From NCBI GenBank assembly GCA_030848705.1, contig CM061242.1, forward strand, positions 128,970,757 through 129,034,756: DNA of 64,000 nucleotides, written 5' to 3'. Origin of the DNA: Heracleum sosnowskyi (lineage: Eukaryota; Streptophyta; Magnoliopsida; Apiales; Apiaceae). Shown here one piece after another: positions 42,521 through 55,400 of this stretch (positions within the stretch are counted from its first letter, which is position 1; every line of letters starts with the position of its first letter). The position numbers and the translations under genes are program-made. Under the pieces are notes generated by a model. That model was not told where the DNA came from. It made no database searches and saw only the letters and a list, made by a program, of their open reading frames with translations.

Positions 42521-45500
42521 TTCCATGGATATGGATTTAATAAAAGAATTAGAGATATCAAGAACGTTTACGGTAAACTACTTCGATAGAACACTTAAGA
42601 AACCCTGCGAATATTCTACGAGATTAAGCGGTGACGGAACAACGCGACACTTACCGGATTAAATATAGGCATGGAAGTTACATGTAACAAGATAAATACA
42701 AGGAATGCAACAATTGGATCATCCGTGTGAAAGGAAACGAACCAGTAAAGCCACTTTATCTCTAGACTCATGCATGTTTGACAAGTGTCCAGTGATGAGG
42801 CAACAAGGGCTATGACTCATCACTTTCATACAAAATATCTCATTTTCTATCAACAAATCAACCAAGGCAAGAAAAGAACTCTCCCCCATCCTTGAAGAAA
42901 ACATTCGGCCATTTTTAAAGAACAAAGGATACATTTTTCAAAATCAAACTTCCAAGCTTCCATAAATCATGTTCTTGGATTCTAAAGCTTCCATATTTCC
43001 AAACTAAGGTAATCTCTTAATCCTAGCATCATCCATTAAGGTTAACATGTTCAAATCCTTGATTGAAGATGAGAGTGAATAGTGAAATGAATAGTAATTT
43101 CAAGAACTAACTTTGGTTTCTTGATTTCTTTGGTTGATTCAAGCTATCTTAAGGTTATATAAGGACTATACAAGGCTTATTAAGCTCATATACACTCCAA
43201 GGAAGGTATAACTCTTGAAACCCTTGATTATAATTTGATTTATATGGTTAGTTTTAAGTATAGTTTAGTTAGTATGATCATAAGGATGATTGTTTGATTT
43301 TGATGAAAGTTTGATGTTGTTTTGAGGATGAATAAGTAGATGTTGGTTTTGACTTTGGTTGATGATGATTATGGATTAGTATTGATGTTGAGGAATTGAC
43401 TTGAGGTTTTGGTTGGATTGATCATGTAAAGTTTATGATTAAACTTTGGAATCGTTAAAACATAGCGGTTATAATGCCCGATTTTCCTTAACCTTGTTTT
43501 GTTTGTGATGTTCGAACATAAGGACTTCTGTCCAAGGTCACCACTGCCCATTATAGTGTAGGTCTTGTTTCGAGGTTCGTTTTGGTGCGAAGATCATGTG
43601 AATCCGATTTACGGTTTAGGAGAAACGAGTGTTTTAGTAAAGGATGTTTCGCGAGACCAAACGATACCACTTAACCAACTTTGAGGCAATGATCAAACCC
43701 CTTAAGCGACTAATTAGAATGTGAAACTTTGTGTTAACATGCTAGGTACGTTTAGGAAGACCCTCGAAAAGATTTCGTGTTAAAAGGATTTAATCTCAAG
43801 TTTATAAAAATGCGTGAACAAGCTTACGCGAGTAGAAGTTCTTAAAGCGTTAACTTGAAAATGAACTTGTTACTTGAGATAGTACGTACTTAGTATCATG
43901 AAAGTGTTAAGTGATTAACCTCTGATATTTTGACTATGTATAGATCACCGGATCAACCCGATGCACACTACCCCTACCTCACCACCAGGCAAGTTTTCAA
44001 AACCTATACTACTGTTGTTGTGAAAATAACTGTTTTCATATACGATATGCAAATGCGATATCTAAATTGCATGCTTGTTTTCGAACTGCTATATATAGCG
44101 ATACTCGAGGTTATGACTTGATGTTGGGACTTATAAGCTAGATATGGGATATCAGCTATAAGCCAGATTTTTTTTATAAATGCCCTAGGTTAAGGTAAGG
44201 GCGTATAATATTTCTTTAGATCAGAAGTAATTATATTTTCTGTATATATTAAAGATTATTTTCCGATAAAGATATCGGGTATCTGTTATTCGATGACTAT
44301 TTAATTAATGAATATTATTTTTGAATATTCATTTAAGGATTATTTATTTAATGGATATTATTTTTGAATATTCATTTGAGGATTAATTGTTTAATGGATA
44401 TTATTTTTTAATATTCATTTAAGATTTATTTATTTAATGAATATTATTTTTGAATATTCATTTGAGGATTAATTGTTTAATGGATATTATTTTTGAATAT
44501 TCATTTAAGATCTATTTAATTAATGAATATTATTTTTGAATATTCATTTAAGGTTTATTTATTTAACGAATATTATTTTGAATATTCATTCAATCCTTAT
44601 TTAGTTAATGAATATTATTTTCGAATATTCATTTAATCATTATTTACTTAATGAATATTATTTTCGAATATTCATCTAAGGTTTACTTATTTATTTAATA
44701 TTATTAATTATGTTTTAAATCAAAAAGAGGTTCCCAAAACACTGTTTTTCCATTTGAATCTTTCTTTTAAGAGGATTTAAATGCTCGCTCAACTATCAAA
44801 AATATGGGAAACCTGATTTAAGTGACTGCTACTCTTTTCAAACTCTCAACTCAAAACTGTCAAGGGACAGATATTTTCTCGGAGCAATTTAATTGCTGCA
44901 AGTCAAATGTTGTGTTACCACCTCAATGATCGAGGGGTAAATTGATGGAACAAGTCGATATCCATTAACAAGCATCGCTTGGGAAATATTGGAGAATCTT
45001 CATTTCCAACCTAGATATAACTACTTAGTGGAGTCGTATCAACAAGTATTACACTTGGGGAGAGGAGGACGATCTTTACGTTTCAGAGTCATGGATTTCA
45101 TCCGAACTAGGAGCAAGTGTAAGAGGTCGAGTCGTGCTGATCCATCATTTTATTGCCCCAAATGGGCCGGGGAGATCCAGAAAGGCGGTAGACAATGTCA
45201 GGCTGTCGTGTTCTTCCATCTACATGTAGAAAACCCTTTTTAGTTGTACAACCTGCTACTGATCAGAGTAAGGTTGGACAACTGGCGCGGAGATTACTCC
45301 AGTATTAGTTCATCATCCAACTTGGATAATTCTGCAACATGTATTGAAAGGGACTAAAGGGTAGCCCCCTTAGTACAGGTTTACCGATCATGTTGGCAGA
45401 GGGTTGAAAAGTGTTCAAAGAAAATGAAGTTGAAATAAATCCTTGTAACTTCATCTTTTATTTTATGAGTTATGACTCTGATAAAACTTTACTCAGATTA

Positions 45501-46125
45501 TATATGCATAAGTGGATTTTGGGGTTACGGAAACATTATATTAATTTTCCTTGTAACGTCATCTTTTATATCATACTAGCCTCTTATCCGTTTAAGGCAT
45601 AACATGTGGCTACAAAAATATCTTTGAACTGTTATATACTGATAATTTGTTATAAACTATTTTGGTGGGCTCTACTGCTCACCCTTGCTTTATTTATTTA
45701 TATCACAACAACAGCTAGAGCAGATGGCCCGCAACAGGCACACTCTGCGCAAGCAGGTAGCAGCCGTCAGAGATTTACCCGCTGAGGTCGTAGCCGCCAT
45801 AGCTGAGGTAGTAGTAACCAGTGGTCTAAGCTACAGCTTTTGTGTATCAGACATATTTATATTTATGATTAATGTAAGCAACGGCAAGAACTATTAAGTG
45901 TACTCTGTAATCTTTTGGGTTTGTAATAACTTATAACTTGTGGATCCTATGACTAGATACTTATTCCAATTTCATCTCTGGGACTATAACTAGTTGTGTG
46001 TGTGGTGTTGTTATTGTGGGGTCACAGCATGCGGTTTAAATTGTTTTGATTCAAGTGCAAGTATTATTGATGGAAATTGAGACCGTAACGACCGGATCCC
46101 CGACCCCGGATCTGGGGCTGTTACA
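42234..46125 (+). mobile_element. Solo LTR, 3.9 kb, Tekay/Del-like Ty3 element, in Sirevirus gag
   Basis: Begins TGTAATATCCCCAAATTTTG and ends CCCCGGATCTGGGGCTGTTACA; 5-bp target duplication gataa (42229-42233 and 46126-46130). No gag-pol coding in between (longest ORF about 84 codons). Long LTRs with these termini are typical of plant chromoviruses of the Tekay/Del group, from memory. A solo LTR forms by recombination between the two LTRs of a full element. Confidence 0.85.
44296..44690. repeat. 43-bp minisatellite, about nine units, inside the solo LTR
   Basis: TGAATATTCA (or TCGAATATTC) recurs at 44322, 44365, 44409, 44451, 44494, 44537, 44579, 44621 and 44664, each preceded by AATG(G)ATATTATTTT. 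Each unit therefore contains a palindrome. Confidence 0.93.
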
Positions 46126-46130
46126 GATAA

Positions 46131-47843
46131 CCCAACCATGGCTTATATGGCAAAGAAGTTCAGAAATATAAGATTCAAGAGGGACAAGCCATACAAAGCT
46201 CAGGGTTCAACATCTAGGTTCAGCAAAGGAAGTTCTTCTAAGGCTGCAGGTGGTGCCACAAGAGGAGGTTACAAAACAGGGTTGGTGGATAGGTCTAAAT
46301 TTAGATGCTACAACTGTAATGAACTTGGTCACTTTGCTACTGAATGCAGAAGGCCAAAACAATTTCAGAAAATGGACAAAGGAGCTGGTGGTCAATTCAA
46401 GAAAGGACAAGGTAGAGCCTATGTGGCTGAAAGAAAGTATTGGGATGAATCTGATGATGAGGAAGAAGAAGAATATGTGAACTTAGCCTTCATGGCTAAA
46501 TCTGATGATGAATCATCAAGCTCTTCAAATCAGGTACCATCACTTGTCTTTCTTGATATGACTAAAGATGAATATAAGCAAACCATTGAAGATTTGAGTG
46601 CTGAAATGTTTAATATCCATACAAGTTTATCTGCTGCAAATGAAGAAATTGCTAGGCTAAATAAACTGAATGAAACACTCATGACAGAAAATGATTTGCT
46701 GTTACTTAAGACCAGTTCTTTAGACTCCTTATCTCAGGAAAATGCTAGACTGAAAAATGACTTAGTCTGTGCTAAGGAGATAGAAGAGTTTCAGAGAAAG
46801 GAAATAACTAAAATGAATTCAAAATTAAAGCCTTTAGAAACTCATCTAAAATTGTCCATGACTACAATGATAAACACACTGAGAATCAGAAAGTTGGAAT
46901 AGGCTTTGAGTATGGTAGAAGACCTGGAAAGAAATCTGTGACTCATGATTGTTCAAAAGATGTTACTGCCAAACGCCCCATCCTCAAAAAGGTTGAGAAA
47001 CCAATTTTCAAAATTTCGGAATTTGAGTTTGATGAGGAAGCCATGCTCATCAAGCAACAACTCCTTGATGAAGATGAATGTGTTGACAACACATTTGTTG
47101 AAGGAAAAGATACTGTCACAAATCCCAAGACAGTAACTTTTCCAAGCAATCTGACAGAATGTTCTAAAGATGCTGTCATCAGAGGCAAGACAGAAACTTC
47201 AAAAGACACTGTCAAACGAGTATCCAAGACAGTAACTTCCAAACCTGCTGTCAAGACAGTAGGTGTGAAAGGTACTGTCAAGAATAACTCGACAACAACT
47301 TCAGGACATTCTGTCAGCACAGATGCCCCCAAGTCTAAGAATAGGAATGGCAAGTTAGGAATCAACAAGGGTAATGGCTATGCACATGTTAAGAATGCTC
47401 CTAGGAAACTATGCAATAAATGTGGCTCATCTAATCATTTAACACATGTTTGTAAGAAACCAACAGAGAGTACAATCAATGTGACTGAGGTCAATGGTAA
47501 CTTACATAGAACCCTCGTTTTGCATAGAACTATGAATGTTTGCAACAATATTGACTGCATGCCTTGTAAGATCACTAACATGAGTACATGCTTCAATTTA
47601 CCTATTCTATCTACTGAAAAGTGTTCCTACATGCATTCTGCTGAGACTTCTGAGCCTACTGAAGTCAGTAAAAAGGCACTCCCCACTAAGAAGAAGACAA
47701 TGTCTAAATCTAAAAATGAGTGGGTGAGAAAAAAAGTCACACAGAAGATTTCTGATAGTAATGTTAATGTTGAGAATGATGGAAACTCAGGTGTTACTAA
47801 GTCTGCAGGACCCAACAAAAATTGGGTACCAAATGCAACCTAA
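46131..47843 (+). pseudogene. Sirevirus gag, 3' part, with zinc knuckles and CTGTCA-encoded repeats
   Basis: Resumes right after the second gataa: MAYMAKKFRNIRFKRDKPYK, Lys/Gly-rich stretch, CCHC knuckle CYNCNELGHFATEC (near 46306), acidic ESDDEEEEEYVNLAFMAK, then a coiled coil (46600-46850). Stop at 46900; frame changes and continues 46938-47843 with (D/K)TV(T/K) repeats encoded by CTGTCA, a second knuckle CNKCGSSNHLTHVC, and the protease linker. In a living element this would be joined to pol. Confidence 0.85.
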
Positions 47844-47882
47844 AAACAATCTATTTTCCAGGGCAAGAAAAAGAAACAGGTC

Positions 47883-50800
47883 ATGTGGATCATTGACAGT
47901 GGATGCTCAAGACACATGAGAGTTGATAAAGCCCTGCTATCACATTTTGTTGAGAAAGCTGGCCCAATCATAATCTTTGGAGACAACAGCAAAGATTACA
48001 CTGTGGGATATGGTTGTCTGGAATTTGGGAATGTTGTCATAAATGATATTGCTCTTGTGGATGGATTAAAGCACAATCTACTCAGTGTCAGCCAATTCAG
48101 TGATAGAGGATTTAAGGTTGACTTTGATATGATGGTCTGCAATATCTATCACAAGAAGGATGGAAGCCTTTCTCTTAAAGGAGTAAGGAAAGGAAGCTTA
48201 TTTGTTGCTGATTTGAGCTCAACAAAGAAGGATAAAATTTACTGTTTCTACAGTAAAGCTACTGTTGGTGACAACATGTTTTGGCACAGAAAGCTCTCTC
48301 ACCTCAACTTCAAAACAATGAATATGCTGATAAAGAAGGAGCTTGTGAGAGGACTACCTCAACAGGAATTCTGTCAAGAAGGACTGTGTGAGGACTATCA
48401 AATGGGAAAGCTAAGAAGAACTGTGCACAGGTCAAAGCAAGTCAACGCCAACACTGAACCACTCAAGCTAATTCACATGGATCTTTTTGGGCCAGTAAAT
48501 GTTCCATCCTTAGCCAGAAAAAGATATGCATTGGTTATGGTGGATGACTACTCTAGATACACATGGGTGAAATTTCTAGAGTCAAAAGATGAAGCTGCTC
48601 AAGTAATCATTGATCACATAAGAGTTCTTGACATAACTCCAAATGCAAAAGTTCAAACATTGAGGAGTGATAATGGTACTGAGTTCAGGAATGCCTCTCT
48701 TGGAAACTTCTGCAAGGATGAAGGCATTGTCCAACAATTCTCTGCTGCTAGGACACCCCAGCAGAATGGTGTTGTAGAAAGGAAGAACATGACTCTGATT
48801 GAAGCTGCTAGAACTATGTTGCATGATGCAAAATTGCCAACATACTTCTGGGCAGAAGCAATCAACACAGCTTGCTATACACAGAACAGAACCATTATCA
48901 ACAAGACACATGGAAGCACTCCTTACCATCTGTTGACTGAAAAGAAACCTACTGTCAAATACTTTCATGTATTTGGGAGTAAATGCTTCATGATGAAGGA
49001 AACCCATGAAAAGAAAGGAAAGTTTGATGCTAAAGCTTATGAAGGCATTTTTATGGGATATGGGATTGAAAGGACTGCTTATAGAGTCTATGTCTTAGAA
49101 CATAAAATCATTGAAGAAAGTGTGAATGTCACATTTGATGAAACCAAGTTTCCAGGATTGCATGAAGATGGTCAAATGCAAACCTTCAGGTTTGAAAATC
49201 AAGGATACTTGGAAGAACAGGAAATTGTTGATGAAGAACCCAGCTACACTCAAACTGTTGACATTGAGAAAGATGCTGTCAATGCTCATAATGTTGATCA
49301 AACTCCAGCTCAGTCACAGACCATTTCAACTAATCTTCAAAATGATGGTGACTCTAGAGATAATGAAGAGCATGGTAAAGACAACTGCACTGGTGAAGAT
49401 TCATCTCCTCAAACTGGAGCTAATCCACCAGATCAAAACAGAAGCTTTCCCAGGACAACAAAGTGGAACAAGGATCATACTAATGATCTAATCATTGGAA
49501 ATCCTTCCTCAGGGGTAAGAACAAGAAACAATGTATCTGCTGATAGCATGTTCTCATGTTTCCTATCTCAAATGTAACCAAAAACAATTGATGAAGCATT
49601 GTTGGACTCTGATTGGGTGATTGCTATGCAAGAAGAACTCAACCAGTTTGAAAGAAACAATGTATGGAAGTTGGTTCCAAGACCAAAGGGAAAATCAGTC
49701 ATTGAGACAAAGTGGGTCTTCAGGAACAAATTAGATGAGAATGGAATGGTGACAAGAAACAAAGCAAGGCTAGTAGCAAAAGGTTACTATCAACAGGAAG
49801 GAATAGATTATGATGAGACATTTGCACATGTTGCCAGACTTGAAGCAATAAGGATCTTTCTAGCCTTTGTTGCACACTGTAACTTCAAGGTGTTCCAAAT
49901 GGATGTCAAAAGTGCCTTTCTTAATGGAGAGTTAAAGGAAAAAATGTATGTTGAACAGCCTCCTGGATTTGAAGATGTTGAGTTGTACAATTTTGTATAC
50001 AAATTGTTCAAGGCACTCTATGGATTAAAGCAAGCTCTCAGAGCTTGGTATGATACACTCTCTACCTTTCTATTGGAGAATCAGTTTACTAGAGGTGTAG
50101 TAGATAAAACTCTATTCTACAAGCATCATGGCAAGGACATCATTCTGGTTCAAATCTATGTTGATGACATTATTTTTGGATCTACAAATGAGAAGCTGTG
50201 TGAAAAGTTTTCATCTCTAATGAGAAACAAGTATAAGATGAGCATGATGGGAGAACTATCATTCTTCCTTGGTCTACAAGTTCTTCAACAAGTTGATGGA
50301 ATCTTCATATGTCAAGCTAAATATGTCAAAGAAGTTCAATTTAGAAGATTCATCACCTGCCAAAACTCCCATCTCTACATCAACAAATTTGGATCTTGAC
50401 CCCAAGGGAAAGAAGGTGGACTCTAGTGCTTACAGAGGCATGGTAGGATCACTCCTCTATTTAACTGCTAGCAGACCAGACATAATGTTTGCTACATGTC
50501 TCTGTGCAAGACTACAAGCTAATCCAAAGGAGTCACACTTAGTTGCTATCAAGAGGATTTTTAGGTATCTAAAGGGCACTCCTAATCTAGGCCTTTGGTA
50601 TCCTTAAAATACTGGATTTGAGCTAGTTGGGTACTCTGATTCAGACTATGATGGATGTAGAATTGACAGAAAAAGAACAACAGGTAGCTGTCAATTTCTA
50701 GGTGGAAGATTGGTGTCATGGTTTAGCAAGAAGCAACATTCAGTCTCTACATCAAATGCAGAAGCTGAATACATTGCAGCTGGAAGTTGCTGTGCACAAA

Positions 50801-51072
50801 TTCTATGGATGAAGATTCAGCTGTTGGATTATGGACTAGTGTTGAACAACATTCATATTTTCTGTGACAACACTAGTGCCATAGCCATCTCAGACAATCA
50901 TGTTCAACACTCTAGGACAAAGGACATTGATATCAGACATCATTTTATAAGAGAGCATGTTGAAAGAGGAACTATGAAACTGATCTATGTCCCAACGGAA
51001 AAGCAACTTGCAGACATCTTCACTAAACCATTGGATGAAGCCACCTTTAACAGGTTGGTAAGTGAATTGTGA
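47883..51072 (+). pseudogene. pol: Sirevirus pol: protease, integrase, RT, RNase H, with breaks
   Basis: Protease WIIDSGCSRHM; GAG-pre-integrase FWHRKLSHLNFKTM; integrase with HMDLFGP, MVDDYSRYTWVKFL, LRSDNGTEF and the glutamate in PQQNGVVERKN. The expected zinc-binding cysteines read CQEGLCEDYQMGK, with one apparently replaced. A TAA at 49575 interrupts before RT, which resumes in the same frame at LDSDWVIAMQEELNQFERN, then ARLVAKGYYQQEGIDYDETF, LYGLKQA and YVDDIIFGS. A small deletion near 50330 shifts the frame (repeat AAGAAGTT at the site). RNase H follows with DSDYDG, KKQHSVSTSNAEAEYIAA and FCDNTSAIAIS, after another stop at 50605. It ends ADIFTKPLDEATF. Confidence 0.93.
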
Positions 51073-52474
51073 ATGTTTAATCTGGTATGTTAGCTTACTA
51101 GTTTTTACATTTTCAAATTCTGCATGTAGCTTGTGACAGTAACCTTCAAGTTGCTGTCATGAGAAGTTATTGTCCACATAGTCTTTATTTTCTTAGACAA
51201 CATGTTTGCTATGACTTTGCTAAATTGAATTTTGTGCTAGTCTGTTTGTTAATATTTAGACTTTGTGTGTCATTGACTTAAATGCTTACTAAATTTGAGA
51301 AATTGGTCAAAAGAATAGCACTAATTGGTTATACTTGTGCTAATTGTTGGTTTAGTGGAGGACATAACTCTTAATTACTATCTGTGGTAGTTGTATGGGT
51401 ACTCTAAACTGTTGATCGTTTACCTTCCATTCACCTAGTATGCCTATAAAATGAACCCTAGGCCATATTAGTTTCACATTCAGAAAAAGGTAAAATAGAA
51501 AACAAAATAGGAGTCGAGTACAAAGCTAAAATCTGGTGTGAGCCCTCGCACAAAGAGGTAGTTGAAGAGATGTTCCAGAAAGTGGATGAGTTCCTTGAGG
51601 ATGAAGAAGAGAAAGAAGAAACTGACAAGGTCACTGAAGAGGCAAAGTGGCAAGTTCAAGAGAAAGAACTTCAAGTGCTCCTCGAGCAGGAAGGAAGCAC
51701 TGAAGAAGAAACTCGTTCAGAAGTTTTAGGATTAGTTGATAAAATCATGAAACCTTAAATTGTAATTCCCTTTTGTTAAGATGATTTTATTAATAAAACT
51801 GGTCCCATTCTCTTTCATGTTTCCTGTTTTGTGTGGTATGTATCTGTGTTTATTGATTGATTACACAACTATGCATGAATACAGATTATTAATTGAATTT
51901 AATATGTGTGAATGGTGATTCTTGAGTTAATTAAATTAATGAAAAGATCTGTTAAAATCCTTGACAGTTATTGTTTTCCGCAAAGGTTATTATCATCAAG
52001 AAAGTAACTGTCATGGACTTTCATGACAGTTAGTTTCTTGACAATAGTGAATAACATTCTGTCAAGAGTTTTAAAAGATACTGTCATTAAGGTACTTAAC
52101 GATGAAAATAAGTTTTTCGTGACAAAGCTATTGTCAAGACAAACCTACTATCATCACACCAAATGTCACTGACAGTTTGTTTCAGCGCACAAGTTACTGT
52201 CAAAAGTAGTGGACCGTTACAATTGTTAATTCAACCTCCACGCAGACAGAGAATAAAGGGAGTAACCCACGTGGTGGAGTTACTGGGTAATAGCACGATT
52301 CCAATTATCCCCTTTTTCAGCATAACGCTTGAACTACCCTCTTTATTCAACAGTTAATCAAACAAAATCAAAATTGACACAAAGCAACCACAAAGCAAAA
52401 CAACTTTCTTCTCTATTTTTCTCTCTACTCAATCAACTCACTTTCTCTCTTCTTTCTTACTCCAGTTACCAACA
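51073..52474 (+). other. Non-coding spacer between Sirevirus pol and the extra ORF
   Basis: Contains about ten CTGTCA/TGACAG hexamers (51135-51160 and 51960-52200). A small acidic ORF (51570-51758, 62 aa, MFQKVDEFLEDEEEKEETDK) is not linked to either neighbour. A pyrimidine-rich TTTCTTCTCTATTTTTCTCT stretch (52400-52465) precedes the extra ORF's ATG and may be its leader. Confidence 0.6.
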
Positions 52475-55400
52475 ATGGCCCCTAAGCAATCAATTTCTCA
52501 GTCTAACTTTGCTGGTATCTATTCTCCAAATGATGCCGGTGAGGACTTCAAAGGGCTTGTTTCTTTCATGAATAAGTCCTATCTTGGGTATGCTATCACT
52601 TCAACTCCTGTTCTAGACCTAGAAAGGATTGAAAACTTCTGGGAGTCAGCTGCTGCTCAGGGAGATGGAGATAATGCCACCATCAAATTCAAAATCAAAG
52701 AGCACAGTTACACTCTCACTATTCAAGGCATCAATGCAGCTTTGGGAATTGTGCTTGAACCAGGAAAAACCTACACAGAGCTTGCAAGTGACGAAACCTT
52801 AAAGAAACTCTTCTTGAAAATTGGGTATTCATGACCCATTCTCGAGAGGGTACAACAAAGTGGTACCCATTTGGTGAAATGGATAGAAAGTATTTAAGGA
52901 AGGAATGGAGCATGATTCTTGATGTCATGGTGAAGGTGTTCTCCACAAAGACCACTGGATGGAATGGGATACCCACTTACATCAAGAAACTAACTCACTC
53001 TCTTGTCCATGGCTACAAGGTGGATGTTGGAAAGCTACTCATGGCACACCTCAAGGCTGCCATAGGTAAGAAGGTATCTCTTTATCCTCGCTTTCTAATG
53101 ATGTGTATTAATTCTCTATGTGATTTTGATGAAGATGCTCCTCGCACAGAGGTCTGCACTATTTTGAAAAGAAACACACACACAACTCTCACTTCACAGA
53201 ATTTAAATGCACATATTCTACTTTGCTTCACCAAACATATGGTTGATCAAGTGCCTAACCTTGATTTTCCATTGCCCTCTGGGTATGAAACCTTCTCTCT
53301 TGAGGAAGAGGCTAGATTAGACCCAAATTTAGCTAACCCACATTCTACACCATACATTCAGCCTAGGTTCTCTAGACTTCCCAAAGTACATAGACAAGCT
53401 TTGCAAGAATCCAGAAAAACACCCCTAGAAACTGGTGTTGGTGGTAGTACTAAGAGTCATGAGGGAGTTCCTGCACCTAGTGAAACAAATAAGGAAGGTA
53501 GTCAAACAGAACCCACAATGGTTCCTCTTGAGCCTAAGAAGAAGAGAGTTAAGAGGGCCAAAACCACTTTCAGCCACCCTGCAGTCTCCCAAAAGACTGT
53601 AGAGGAAAATAGGGCATCAAACACCTCCCTAGATGTTCCTTCTCAACAAGGGACATCTATTGAAACTTGCCTGTCTCCCAAGGCACCCTGTACAGAGTCT
53701 GCACAACCTCATGTTTCACCTCATGAGGAACCTCCACTTGCAGAAACACACACGGAGTCAGGGCACAGTGAGGATTTCACTTCAACAATTGATGTTTCAC
53801 AAGTTCACTCTGTGGAGCAGCCAATATTCTTTTCTCCACCTTCACCTTCTTCCTTCGCTACTCATTATTTTGTTTCTTCTCAACAACCTAGAGAGGGGGA
53901 CAGTCCCAACCCTTCAAGTTTTGATCATCCATCTCCAATCATGGATGAGCCCCCATCTAGTGGCCACAAGAACCCATTTCTCAAAGTGAGATGGACACCA
54001 GTGCCTTGTTCAATCTCCAAGGAGCATCTTACCTTAGGGAAGATGTTGTCACAGCCTCAGATGCTGTCACAGCCTCAGTTGCTGTCAAAGACACTGTCAA
54101 TGTTGCTGTCACAGACAAGCCTGCTGTCAAGGATGCAGTCAAAGTTGTTGTCACCCCTTCAGTTGACAGTAACATTTCTGGAAAAGCTGTTGTCACCTCT
54201 ACACAACCTAATTATAATGAAGTTCTCATTGAGGATGTCTCTAATGATGATGTGCCACTCTCTCAGTTTATAAAGGTACATTCTAACCCCTCTTTTTCAA
54301 TGCATGTCAGTACTGCTCATACCCATGTATCTAGGATGAGTGATGGAGTGCAAAAGAAAAGAGAGATAAAAGAACAGATAGGTGAGCTAAAAAATGAGAG
54401 GCAGCCAAATGAACTGGCAAAAGGAGAGGGACTTGAGCATGTCCAGAGTGCACTCGAGGGAGCCCACACTGTTCAGACACTAGGCCTTGAGAGATCTAAT
54501 GTAAGGAGTGATGAGATCAATCAGAAAAACCATGAGAGTGTGAGAAACCCCTCAGCGTCCATGCCCCACTCTTTTCCTTCCCCTCCAAGAAGGTTGAGAA
54601 CTGGTGGTACCTCTACTCAAACTGTCCAAAGACTGGCAGCCCTGGAAAACAGATGCCTATCCATGGAAACTAAGCTTGACAGTCTATCTACCCTGGTGGC
54701 TACTGGATTTGTTGGTCTTCAATAGTCTATTCAGCTTTTATCTGCTACTCTTGATGCTGCCAACTTACCTAAGGGGGAGACAAGGGTAAGATCATAATTT
54801 GTCCAAGAGCAAGGTGGTGGAGCAAAAGAAGTGCCTGCATCTCAGGGGGAGCCTGCATCTCAGGGGGAGCAATTGGCAGACTAACATGCAAGTGGAGCTG
54901 GCAATCTATTTGAATATGAAATTGATGGGGAGAAAGTATTAATGTCTAAAGAAGTATTAGAGGAAATGCAAGGAAAATCAAAATCAAAGAGACCAATACT
55001 TCCTCCTGTATCAATAAAAGAACCAACTCCTCAGCCTCAGGAAACAGCATTACAAAAGATGTGGAGAGAAAAGGAGAAGCAAAATAAGTTGGGGAAATGC
55101 AAAGGAAAATTGTCTGAATACTGCAATTCACCAACCATGTGGACTGAGGGAACTGAAATTGATCAGGAAGAGGCAAATACCCTAATGGTGGATTACAGGG
55201 AGAGCACATTGCACAATCAGGATGAACAACTCAACAGGGTAATTGAGGAGGTAATGAGGAAGCCAAGCTTAACCCTAACTCAAGCCTCAACATTACTGAT
55301 GAGCAAGATTGTGAGTGTATGTGTGAAGATCAATGAGGAAAGAAGATGGGCAATTGATGTGTACTTGGACACAGGAATTTCTATGTTCATCACTATGCAA

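Noticed and set aside
44296..44690. CRISPR-like array
   Set aside because: Regular 43-bp repeats without unique spacers, in a plant LTR; an ordinary minisatellite.
51570..51758. Small acidic 62-aa gene
   Set aside because: Low-complexity E/K content inside the Sirevirus spacer, no conserved neighbour or domain; kept only as a note.
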